Assembly: GCA_023212695.1 (NCBI GenBank)
Contig: JALCCG010000090.1
Coordinates: 1-64,000, forward strand
DNA length: 64,000 nucleotides
DNA from: Sporisorium sorghi
Taxonomy: Eukaryota; Basidiomycota; Ustilaginomycetes; Ustilaginales; Ustilaginaceae
Direction: 5' to 3'
Under the pieces are notes generated by a model, which searched no databases, was not told the DNA's origin, and worked only from the letters and a program-made list of their open reading frames with translations. The stretch's first letter is position 1, and the number at the start of each line of letters is the position of its first letter. Both the position numbers and the translations under genes were made by a program. Shown here piece after piece: positions 1 through 9,321 of this stretch.

Positions 1-153
1 AAAAAGCAGAGAAAGAGAGAGGTGGGCGTGGGGCGGGGGGGGGGGGGGAGGCGGGGGGGGAGGGGGGGGGGGGGGAGGGGGGGGAGGGGGGGGGGGGGCG
101 GGGGGGGGGGGGGGGGGGAGGGGGGGGGAGGGGGGGGGGGGGGGGGGGGGGGG
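1..153. repeat. Poly-G low-complexity tract
   Basis: From about position 30 to 153 the plus strand is almost pure G, broken only by single A or C bases. This is unlike anything else in the window. It could be a G-quadruplex-forming repeat. A nearly pure G run at the start of a window is also what a sequencing or assembly artefact at a contig end looks like. No telomeric repeat array (TTAGGG) is seen, only one TTAG after the run. Confidence 0.85.
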
Positions 154-1592
154 TTAGATTACGACCGGTCCGACCCCTTTCTCTTTATGCAACGCTGAGT
201 CGAGCCTCGACAAGCAGCTGTCGAGAATTTTCTGAGAGACTTGGCAACGTCGGAAGGGAAGCAGCAGATGTGGAAGGGCAAGATGCAAGCAGGGCAAACG
301 AAGGAACCGTCGTCGTCTCGACAAAAGCGTGCATCTCGCGGTTTGGTGCGCTTTCTTTGTTGGTTGATCTGTGTTGGTCGCAAGCGCGTGCGTGTGGCTT
401 TTCCTCTCTCTCTCTCTCTCGCGCTGGCAAATAATTATCCGGCCTTGTCTGTTTTAGGGATCTTGCGAGTGTGTACGCACCTCTGGCTCGCCCGAATTAC
501 CTCTGGTCGAATGCCCGAGTGGGGCATCTTTCTTGGCCACGTATAATCTGTTGACTGCACCTCCAGTATATCCTGGGTTGGAATCCCAGTTCGACCAAAA
601 AAAAAATAATTTCGACTTTTTTGAGAGGAATGGTGGTGAGGGTGGTGAGAGTGGGCGAGGCATGGAAATGAAATGGTGGCACGATGAACCCACAGCAAGC
701 TCATCATGGGTATCGCGTGGGGCGAACTGCGAAGAGAAGCCAGCCATGCTGCGAAAAAGAGACGGGCCAGCGCAGGGACTGGCTCAGTAAAGGCGGTGAC
801 TGGTGGGTGGGCTACTGTGAGGCCCGAAAAGTGGGAGGCCATTGTGGCATCGTCGCAGTGTAGAGCCACAGTTGCCATCAGAGTGACTTGACGATGAACA
901 ACAGTAAAGCGTTTTGTTGAGAATCATCGGATGAAGGGGCGCTCCTGTGAGACAAGGCGGCGTTGGCAGCTGACTCTTCTGCAAGCGCGCAAGCGCGAAA
1001 AAGGGTCTCAGATTTGACTGTAATCGCTGCGGGGTCTGGTCGTTTGAGTTTGTTTGCCTTGCATGGGTCGATGGGGAGAAGTGCGTGCGAGCAGGTCCAA
1101 GCGCGTCTCTGTAGGTTAATTTGTGCCCGTCGAAGCGTGACGGCGGCAGCTTGACGTGCTTTTTTGTCTCCAATCAATCCACTCGCTCTCCGTCGACCGC
1201 CGGACTCTTTCCTCCATCATCATCATCATCATCACTATCATCATCAGCGTCACCATCAGGTTCCACTGACCACCGCACGGCCTGCTTCTCCATCTGCTTA
1301 TCGACTCGACACTTCTTCTTGCATCCACGGACCGCTGCTATCGAACCATCCGTGCTCGGTCTTTTCGAATCCTTTCGACATCGCGGCATCGTTTTGGTGA
1401 CGATTATCGTAACTTTCACTGCCGCATCCTCCCCTTTTCATTCCGGCAACCTCGACTCAGATGCGGGCCCAGTAAAGTGGTCAACCGCTCCGCCCATTGC
1501 CGGAGACGACACCGAGTCGAACACTTCTGCATGCTGTTACCAGTCTTACCGTGAGCTGACCAACCACGAGCGCGCTCGGTCACACCTTCGTC
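154..1592. other. Gene-free leader upstream of the Arf-GEF gene
   Basis: No open frame here has coding character. Contents are a CT run near 401-420, a tRNA-like relic at 505-597, a CAT/ATC trinucleotide microsatellite near 1216-1246 and the probable 5' leader and promoter of the gene starting at 1593. Overlapping short frames on both strands lack a recognisable product. Confidence 0.6.
505..597 (+). pseudogene. tRNA-like relic (class II type, degenerate)
   Basis: Positions 505-511 (GGTCGAA) pair perfectly with 590-596 (TTCGACC), followed by an A discriminator at 597. Immediately inside, CTGGG (573-577) and CCCAG (585-589) form a five-pair T stem around a seven-base loop TTGGAAT, one base off the usual TTCGAAT. 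TGCCCGAGTGG at 512-522 resembles the A box of Ser/Leu tRNAs with one mismatch. The total of 93 nt fits a class II tRNA. However, no good anticodon stem-loop can be folded and the D loop is too short. It is therefore probably a decayed tRNA, or less likely an intron-containing one. A run of T follows near 617-623. Confidence 0.4.
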
Positions 1593-4500
1593 ATGGTCTC
1601 CTCCTTGAACGACTCGGACGCCGCGCCGCGCGCCACCCTGTCCCAGCGAGAGCCGCAGCGAGAGCCTCGGCGCGGACTCGAAGCGCTCTCCAACTTCTAT
1701 GGCCGCTTCTCTACCGATCACGGGCCCTCTCGCTCCAAGAACACCGAAACCTCGCTCTCCAGCTACGCCGGCAGCATGCGCAGGTCCTCCTCCGGAACCG
1801 AATTCTACTCCAACGCGAATAGCTACAACGGTGGCGACGACATTTCATCTGCTCCCGATGCTTCCGCGCCGCAGCCCAAATCGCCTCGTGTCTACACTTC
1901 ATTCTCGGCAGCAGCTGCAGCCGCTTCCCGCTCCTCCCTCAACAAAAGAAACTCGCAAGCCAGCTTCCCAAACAACGCCACCGCATCGCCTTCCATTCGC
2001 AACTCGCCCGCGCTCTCTTCACCGCGCACCACAAACTCGGCTTTCGCAGACGGAGCCACATCTGCATCAGGTGGTAGCGGCAACGGTGGCGGTGGCGCTG
2101 CCTCTGGCCTCGTCTCAACGCCAGCACAGACCAAAGGCGCGTCTTTCGACATCACTTCCATCAACCAGTACTCTCCTGGCTCTCTTGCCACCACCTTCCC
2201 TTGGCTCTCGAGCAATCCAGATTCCGCATCCAAGCGCGATCGCCTGGCCCCATCCTCCCACAGCAAACCAGTCTCCCTCCAAACCAAGTCCGACTCACCA
2301 CCCATCGCTCAGTACAGCAAGGGCAAAGGCTTTGGCTGGAATCCAAACAAGGACCAAGGCGCACCAAAGTCGAGCTCCAAGATTCGCTCCGGCTCCGGCG
2401 GCTCTCAAGTCAGCTCCGTCGGCCGCGGCCTAGGCATCAAGTCGACATCTGAACTCGATCTTCCCGAACGCATGCGTAGCCAGCGCAAGGGCGCACCCGC
2501 TCCGCCGCGCCTCTCCCAGGACCCCATCTCGCTCAGCATCGAAGAAGAGCTCAAACCTCGTTCCAGCACATCAAAAGGCGACTCGGCCTTTGCACGCTTC
2601 GGCCGTGCCTTCCGTCGCAAGAGCAAGACGGGCAGTGACTTGAAGGCCGATTTCGGCGCAGTCTCTCGAGATGCTCCGCCGCTGCCTACACCGCCACATA
2701 CACTCTCGAGCCAAGGTGTTTCGACCAAGCCATCCGATCCTTTGGCAGCCAAGGCGCTCAAGGCAAGCAGCGGCTTTGTCGACCCTGCTCTGCGCAAGCC
2801 AAGCAGCAGCACAGATGTGGTCGCACAGGCAAGGCTTTCGCCTGGAGGCAAGTCGTCCCATCAGACGCAGACCGGCAGCGATGTCGTGTCTGGCGATGCG
2901 GTCTCGGTCACCAGTGATATGAAACAACGAAACAGAGAACAAATCATCGCAGCAGACGAGCCTCGATCAGCCACGACTGCATCGCTGCCTGTCGAGTCAC
3001 AGCCAAGCAGCGCAGCCACTCGACAACAGCAAAGTCAACAGGTCAGCAACATCGACACACAAAATCGATCAGCTGATGCCGACAAAGCCCAGTTGACCAC
3101 CGACTCGAGCATGGCGTCTGTCAGCCGTGACACGTCTCTGACCCCTTCACAGCCAGGATCGGATCCATCCAATCGGCCCACGTCGATGGTTTCCAGCACG
3201 TCCAGCGCGCACCGCAGCTCGCTGGCGTTCCTTGCCCCAGCTATCTCGATGGGTGCCATCGCCTCGGAGCTGCAGAGTGGCTCCGCTGAACAGCTCAATG
3301 GATCCAAGGACGCTCCAGTCGAAGCTAAGGCTTCAGCACAAGACGGCAATGATGCGTCTTCAGCCTCCACACCGGTCGCAGCACCGGTCGCAATCCCAGA
3401 AGCCGATTCGAGCAGCTCGGTGCATCGACAGGCTTCCCTCTCGGCCATTCCGCGCAATCCCACTGGCAGTCGAGCACGCCTTGAGCCAAAGTCGGCAACC
3501 CGCAACGACCACATTCCCGGAATCTTGTCCGACTTTCTCACCATGGACGCCGAACTGTCGGCAAGAGAAGCAAAGCTCGCCAAAGTCAAGACGCCGTCGC
3601 GCTCGACTCGAGACGATCGATCGGCAACGGACCTTTCCATCGACAGCTCGGGTGCAGCTATGGAACGCTCTATTAGCAGCACGTCGGAGGGTCGCAGGTC
3701 GTCGCTAAGCTCGTCGTCCAAAGCGGTGCGTGCCCAGAAAGGCGTCTACATGGCGCCAGCTGTGGGGCCTCACATGGGCGGCTTTGTGTCGCCTTTCTAC
3801 GTTGCTCCCATAACGAGCGCCGACTCTGGCATCGTGGCTCGCGCAACTCGCCCTACTGGCCGCCGAGCCAGCGCCAGCTCGCGCTCGATGCACAGCGATG
3901 ACTCGAGAAGCTTCCACGGCGGATCACGACGCGGCTCGGTTCCATTTGCTGCCCCTGAAGGTGCCACTCGAGACGAGCAGCAGCCAGCGCAGTCAATGCC
4001 AGTGCAGTCAGTGCAGCCTACTGGGGCAGCACGTCCCGCGGACGAGCATCCTGAGCAACTGCTTCGAGAGACCAGCGAGAGCGAAAAGGCGAGAAAGATC
4101 AAATCGTTTAGCAATCTACGCGCCGCAGCCAAAGATGGCCCTCCGGAGGCGATGCCGCGTGCCAGCACCTCCAGGCTGCCCTCCGCCTCGGTTCTGCTCA
4201 CCGCAGGCGAAGGCCGGTCCGACGGTCTCTCCCCGAATCCGCCGCCGCCGCCAACATCGTCTGAGCCGAGCGCAACGATCAAAGCCCTGCCGACTGCTCC
4301 GCCTTCGCACAAAGAGTCGCCTTTGCGATCTCGGAGCGTTTCTCATCGTTTCCTCCGCCGTCCAAAGACGAGCGCAGCCGACTTGGCAGGCGAGCGCACC
4401 GTTGGGACGCTCGCACATGCCGAGGGACGCCCAGGCTTGGGTCCAGGGCGTGCGTCTCTCGATGATTTGGGCCGCTCTTCCATGCCGTACTCTTCATCAC

Positions 4501-7500
4501 CGACCGATACCGGCTTCGAGATGCTCGCAGCACGCGACTCCTCGGCGACGCCAACCAAGCCGCGCGACGTGAATGCGCGACAGCAGAGCAATCTCACCGT
4601 CGATAGCACTCATCTTTCCACTCTCGAACGCAAGAGCAGCTCCAGCATCGCTCGCAGGCCCAGCGAGCAGAGTGTGGGAGCCACCACGCCTTCTTCCTCC
4701 AAGATCGAGTCGCAAGGGGGTGCAGGTGGTCTTTTCGGCAATCCGACGACGCGACCACGCACTTCATCTCTGTTGCCTTCGTTTGGCTTCAGCAGGAGTC
4801 GAGCGGGATCCTCGGCCGGTCTCGAAGGCTCCGGAAAGAGTCCTGGCAGCTTCGGCAGCGGCGCTCGTACCACCTCCAGCGGCTTCCGGCGCGACACGGG
4901 TGAGTCGACCAATACATTCGCTTCCAACTCTCAGCTTGCGGAATCAAATGGAGCCGGCCAGTCGCCGCGCGTGTCTTCGAGCTCGCAGCCGTCCTTCAGC
5001 AGGCAGCCGTCCGCAAGCACGGCGACGACCGATACGGAGGGCAAACAACTCTCGGCAAAACCAGAGAAGAAGTTCTCCCTGTCCGCCTTTCTGCCGTACG
5101 ACGACGAGGAGGCGCCCGAGTATGCTGAGCGTGTCGCCTCCACGGCACCGAAGGCGCAGATTGCGGCCATCTTGGCGTCCAGCGCCGACGTCTTTTACGT
5201 AGAGGCGCTCCATCACTTTATGACACGCTTCTGGTTCAACGGTCTTCCGCTCGACATTGCGCTGCGAAAGCTGCTGATGGACTTGCACTTGCCCAAGGAG
5301 ACTCAGCAGATCGATCGCGTCATGGAGGCGTTTGCGAAGCGATACAACGAGTGCAACAGCGGCCTGTTTGCTTCCGACGACCAGCCTTACATTCTGTCGT
5401 TCTCGCTGATGATGCTGCACACCGACGCCTTCAACAAGAATGCGAAGAACAAGATGACCAAGGTCGACTATCTGCGCAACACGGGCGCCAGCGGCGTACC
5501 CACCGAGATCCTCGAGTACCTCTACGACAATCTGACGTTCACCCAATTCATCTACGTCGAGGACGAAGAAGACGGCAAGCGACGCCCGTCGGAAGCTTCT
5601 GGCATGTCTCTATCGGGGCCGACCATGTCGTCCTCTCTGGTGACGCAATCTGCCGCTGCCTCGAACAGCCGCACCAAAATCGATCCTTACTTCCTCATCA
5701 CGCAGGGCCGACTCGCTGAGCTGCGTCCTGACCTGGAAGATGTGATTCCAGAGGATACGCCCTTCTCGTATACCGGATCTCTGCCGACGTTTGACGTGGA
5801 TCGACTCAATGCCGCCTTCCTGCACGCTCCCAGCATCGAGATTGTCACCACAAAGACACCCGTCGACCAACCAGGCACGGCAACTCCAAACCCGGCCGAC
5901 GTCGAGGAGGACGTGGTCTCGCTCAAGGTCACCAAGGTGGGCGTCGTCAACCGAAAAGATGATGTTTCAGATGGCGGCAAAAAGGCGGCCTCGCGCAAGT
6001 GGAAGACGAGCGGTCTTCTGCTTACAGGCTCTCAGTTGCTGCTGTTCAAGGACATCATCTGGATCAACGCCTTGCAGTCGCAGATCCTGGATCAGGTGGG
6101 TCACTCGCTGCTGTGCAACGGCATCCCGACCGACGATGATGCAGCCAACGACATTGTCGAGGGTGGCGTCATCATTTCCCCACGAATCACCTACTTCCGA
6201 CCGGACGGTGTGATTTCATTGGCGGATGCTGTCGCTGTCAAGGACCACACGTATGGCAAATACGACTTTGTCTTCCGACTGCTCGCGGCCAAGGGTCGAC
6301 AGTACCTTGTGCAGGCTCAGAGCGAGGACGACATGAACGATTGGATCCACAAGATCAACTTCTGCGCGAGCTTCCGGACGTCCAACATCAAGATTCGCGG
6401 CCTCGACCTCGCACCACGTGTGGGTTCGGGTACAGATGGGATGGAACGGTCTGATGCACCCGAGGATCGCTTCGGCCGTCCGGACCTTTCGAGGCCGTCG
6501 TTCTCGGGCTCGACTCGAAGGCTGACTGCTGACGACAGCGGGAGGTCGACGCCCATTGCCGACGATAGCGGCGATCTTTCGAGGGAAGGTACGCTCCGCC
6601 TGAGCGTGGATCCGCAGTCCAGGCCGAGCGAAAGCGACAATGCGGCTCGACCTCGTTCGTCTGCTTCGCATCGGCTGAGTCCCGCGTCTTCTGCGATCCA
6701 GAAGCGGGCCAAGGCGCGTCGCGAGATGATGCTGACCAAGATCGCTGAAACCGAGGTGCAATTGGAGCGGGCAAGGGCACGGCTAGCCGACGAGATCCGT
6801 CTTGCGCGCCACTTTGCCATCCTGACGCCATTCCTCAAGTCGACGCGCGATCGCATCGAGATGTCGGCGCTGCCGCTGGCGAGTCGCATTCGAGCGCTGC
6901 GCCTGGACGTGGCCAAGGCCGAGTCGAGGTGCAAGATCCTGCGGCTCGATCTGGCCGCCGGCGAACGCGTAGCGAGGGCACTGCTGCCCAACACGTATCT
7001 GTCGTCTTCGGCGATGCGAGCCGCCAGCCGCGTTGCATCTTCGCAGATGGGGACACCACAGCTGATGGAGCTGGGCCACGTTTCCGAGTCGCAGTCGCAA
7101 TTCGAGGAGCTTTTCGCGCCGATGGGCTCCGGCAGCAACGGCAGCTACGAGCCTTTATCGGTGCCCGCTTCGCTAAGCGGAACAATCAACAAGCCAGCTT
7201 CGCATCAGAGGAACCAGATGAACCTCAACGTGGTTTCGGAGCAGCCGGCGGAGGAATCGCCGGTGATGGCGAGCCAGCGGCAAATGTCTGGTCCGGATGC
7301 CGCCGATGCTGAGGAGCAACGGGTGCGCTCAGCGAACGCGAGAGTCCCGGCGCAGAGGAGTACATCTACAAATGGGCAGCACACGATGCGCGGCTCTGCA
7401 GCAGACGAAGAAGTTCCCGAGGACTGGGACCTGAGCCAAGTGGCAAGGCCAGGCACAAACCGCATCAGCCTGGTGGATCTGCCGTCGCCGAACGAGCTCG

Positions 7501-7550
7501 AGCAGGCCACGGGTGGACGCTTCCGATTCGACCACAGGGCGGCCGAGTGA
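1593..7550 (+). CDS. Sec7-domain Arf guanine nucleotide exchange factor with PH domain (Syt1-like)
   Basis: This single-exon gene encodes 1985 residues. Residues 1-1150 are a long Ser/Pro/Ala-rich disordered region. A Sec7 domain lies at about 1200-1330. It contains the catalytic glutamic-finger segment LPKETQ (Glu1236) and the second conserved helix SFSLMMLHTDAFN, so Arf GDP/GTP exchange activity is expected. A PH domain follows at about 1443-1590, ending in the usual Trp helix (DDMNDWIHKINF). An Arg/Leu-rich coiled coil lies at about 1700-1790. The order (disordered N-terminus, Sec7, PH, coiled coil) matches fungal Syt1-type exchange factors, which act on Arf/Arl GTPases at Golgi and endosomal membranes. 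The ATG at 1593 is the first good in-frame start. The exact family member is inferred from architecture. Confidence 0.9.
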   Translation: MVSSLNDSDAAPRATLSQREPQREPRRGLEALSNFYGRFSTDHGPSRSKNTETSLSSYAGSMRRSSSGTEFYSNANSYNGGDDISSAPDASAPQPKSPRVYTSFSAAAAAASRSSLNKRNSQASFPNNATASPSIRNSPALSSPRTTNSAFADGATSASGGSGNGGGGAASGLVSTPAQTKGASFDITSINQYSPGSLATTFPWLSSNPDSASKRDRLAPSSHSKPVSLQTKSDSPPIAQYSKGKGFGWNPNKDQGAPKSSSKIRSGSGGSQVSSVGRGLGIKSTSELDLPERMRSQRKGAPAPPRLSQDPISLSIEEELKPRSSTSKGDSAFARFGRAFRRKSKTGSDLKADFGAVSRDAPPLPTPPHTLSSQGVSTKPSDPLAAKALKASSGFVDPALRKPSSSTDVVAQARLSPGGKSSHQTQTGSDVVSGDAVSVTSDMKQRNREQIIAADEPRSATTASLPVESQPSSAATRQQQSQQVSNIDTQNRSADADKAQLTTDSSMASVSRDTSLTPSQPGSDPSNRPTSMVSSTSSAHRSSLAFLAPAISMGAIASELQSGSAEQLNGSKDAPVEAKASAQDGNDASSASTPVAAPVAIPEADSSSSVHRQASLSAIPRNPTGSRARLEPKSATRNDHIPGILSDFLTMDAELSAREAKLAKVKTPSRSTRDDRSATDLSIDSSGAAMERSISSTSEGRRSSLSSSSKAVRAQKGVYMAPAVGPHMGGFVSPFYVAPITSADSGIVARATRPTGRRASASSRSMHSDDSRSFHGGSRRGSVPFAAPEGATRDEQQPAQSMPVQSVQPTGAARPADEHPEQLLRETSESEKARKIKSFSNLRAAAKDGPPEAMPRASTSRLPSASVLLTAGEGRSDGLSPNPPPPPTSSEPSATIKALPTAPPSHKESPLRSRSVSHRFLRRPKTSAADLAGERTVGTLAHAEGRPGLGPGRASLDDLGRSSMPYSSSPTDTGFEMLAARDSSATPTKPRDVNARQQSNLTVDSTHLSTLERKSSSSIARRPSEQSVGATTPSSSKIESQGGAGGLFGNPTTRPRTSSLLPSFGFSRSRAGSSAGLEGSGKSPGSFGSGARTTSSGFRRDTGESTNTFASNSQLAESNGAGQSPRVSSSSQPSFSRQPSASTATTDTEGKQLSAKPEKKFSLSAFLPYDDEEAPEYAERVASTAPKAQIAAILASSADVFYVEALHHFMTRFWFNGLPLDIALRKLLMDLHLPKETQQIDRVMEAFAKRYNECNSGLFASDDQPYILSFSLMMLHTDAFNKNAKNKMTKVDYLRNTGASGVPTEILEYLYDNLTFTQFIYVEDEEDGKRRPSEASGMSLSGPTMSSSLVTQSAAASNSRTKIDPYFLITQGRLAELRPDLEDVIPEDTPFSYTGSLPTFDVDRLNAAFLHAPSIEIVTTKTPVDQPGTATPNPADVEEDVVSLKVTKVGVVNRKDDVSDGGKKAASRKWKTSGLLLTGSQLLLFKDIIWINALQSQILDQVGHSLLCNGIPTDDDAANDIVEGGVIISPRITYFRPDGVISLADAVAVKDHTYGKYDFVFRLLAAKGRQYLVQAQSEDDMNDWIHKINFCASFRTSNIKIRGLDLAPRVGSGTDGMERSDAPEDRFGRPDLSRPSFSGSTRRLTADDSGRSTPIADDSGDLSREGTLRLSVDPQSRPSESDNAARPRSSASHRLSPASSAIQKRAKARREMMLTKIAETEVQLERARARLADEIRLARHFAILTPFLKSTRDRIEMSALPLASRIRALRLDVAKAESRCKILRLDLAAGERVARALLPNTYLSSSAMRAASRVASSQMGTPQLMELGHVSESQSQFEELFAPMGSGSNGSYEPLSVPASLSGTINKPASHQRNQMNLNVVSEQPAEESPVMASQRQMSGPDAADAEEQRVRSANARVPAQRSTSTNGQHTMRGSAADEEVPEDWDLSQVARPGTNRISLVDLPSPNELEQATGGRFRFDHRAAE

Positions 7551-9321
7551 TGGACGACGTTGCGTTGGGCCGGACAACCTCGGAACGATACCCGGTGCAC
7601 TACGTGAGGAATTTCATAGCCTAATAGCTTCAAGGATCTGTTTGCTTTGTGTTCGACTAAACGTAATGGATCAATGGCAGGTTCAATCACATGGCTACTG
7701 TAGAGAGGACTGCCGTCTGTTCCGAAGCTGGATGCCACCATGCAGATGTGAGCGACATGCGGGGTAAGATTTGTGGCAGAGTGCGGAGTGTGGGGAAACA
7801 AAAGGCGCTGCTTCTCGCGCGATATTTGTGGCAGTCTGGCACGAGACACGTACGGAAGTGGTTGGCAGTGGCATGAACAGCCGTCCGAGTCGGACTTTTG
7901 CCCCGCTCTACATGAGGACGACCGTGCTGAGGTCTTGAACTCGATATACATACGCAAACATGGTCTCAAAGAGTTGGGACGAGTTGGTACGAAGACAGAG
8001 CGGTCTTGATGGTGTTGGCTCTCGTTGCGGAAACGCGTATCGCAGACCGATCAGCTGGATTGTGCGGAAGCAGCCCGATTGGCGACGATCAGCAAGGCGA
8101 GAAATGAAAGCCTTGTTTGCAAAGTTGAGTGTGAAAGCTGCACATGCAGGATCGAGTTGGTTCTTAACGCGACGCACAAAAGGAAAAGTCGAGAAAAAGT
8201 CGCAACGGCACTGGGCCACAGTCACCGGACCATCCGCTTGCCTTGTTAACCGGACATCTTGACGAAATGGCGCATCCTTTTTTCCCTTTTTCCCGCTCGA
8301 AGCAAGAGCGAAAGAGCGAGGAAAGGAGGGATGCCCGCGACCTTTTCACGAGTGCTTGCATGCGCAATCGACCCAGCAGTGTGGGGCACGGGAGATGATC
8401 AGTCGTTCTCACATCCCTTGTTGTCGGCTGCCGTGGCTCGCCTGTCCTGCGCTGTCAGAATGGTAGAACTGGCTCTAAGCCTTGCTTCCGTTTTCACTGC
8501 CCTTACTCCCCAAATATTGCAAAGTTGACTGAGAAACGCAACGATGGCTCAATCGTCGACAAGATGCTGGCACAGCCAGCGAGCTGCAAAGGAGTCGAGC
8601 GGGCATTGACAAACGAAGGAATCTCCGGCTCTGGTTGCGTGGATCTCGAGTGTGGGGTATTTCTTTTGCGTCGACATAAGCACCTCGCGCGAAAAAGTAT
8701 CTCGAGCGCAAAGCCAGCTTTCTGCTCTGCTTCCGGCTGGCAGCTCATGAGGCCGGATCGAGAAAAGACAAAACTCCACTTTGGCTGGAAAGGAGTGCAC
8801 ACAAGCGCTTTTCTTGTTGCCGCCTTTTCGGGCTACGACCCCGCGCTAAAAGTGAGCAGCAACAGCAACAGTGTCAAGATTCCTCTGACGAATCGCCTGC
8901 TTGGCACCAACGCACTCCGGCAAGCCACTTTGACTCTCACCAAGCTCGTCCGCTTCGGCCGTCCGAACAGCAGCTTCGATCGACGCAACTCGGAACACAC
9001 CCTCTCTCAAGGTATCACACGCTCCCTTGCCCTTGCTCGAGAGCGCATCGGAAAGCTGGCACCGAGCGAGCGTCCTTCAAATACCTCGTCACCCCAGCTC
9101 CATCCTCTCCATCCTTCTCGCTCTCCGTCTACGCCTTTTCATCCTCGTCTTTCATCCCTTCCTCCTTCCCCGTCCGCTTCCTTTTTGTTTATTGCATTCA
9201 ACGGGAATCGTCATCAACGACATACCCTCCTAGACGGTTACTTCTTCCCTGTTCGTACCATCCATCAGCGCATAAGTCGACCTAGTACAGCCGCACACCA
9301 CGGCACCCAATACCCGCAAAA
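7551..9321. other. Intergenic region, promoter of the beta-oxidation gene
   Basis: No frame in this 1.8 kb looks coding. The last 300 bases are rich in C and T (runs near 9105-9190), the usual leader composition of highly expressed smut genes, and lead into the start codon at 9322. A plus-strand frame spanning 8525-9427 is open but runs across this leader and into intron 1 of the next gene, so it is not called. Confidence 0.6.
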
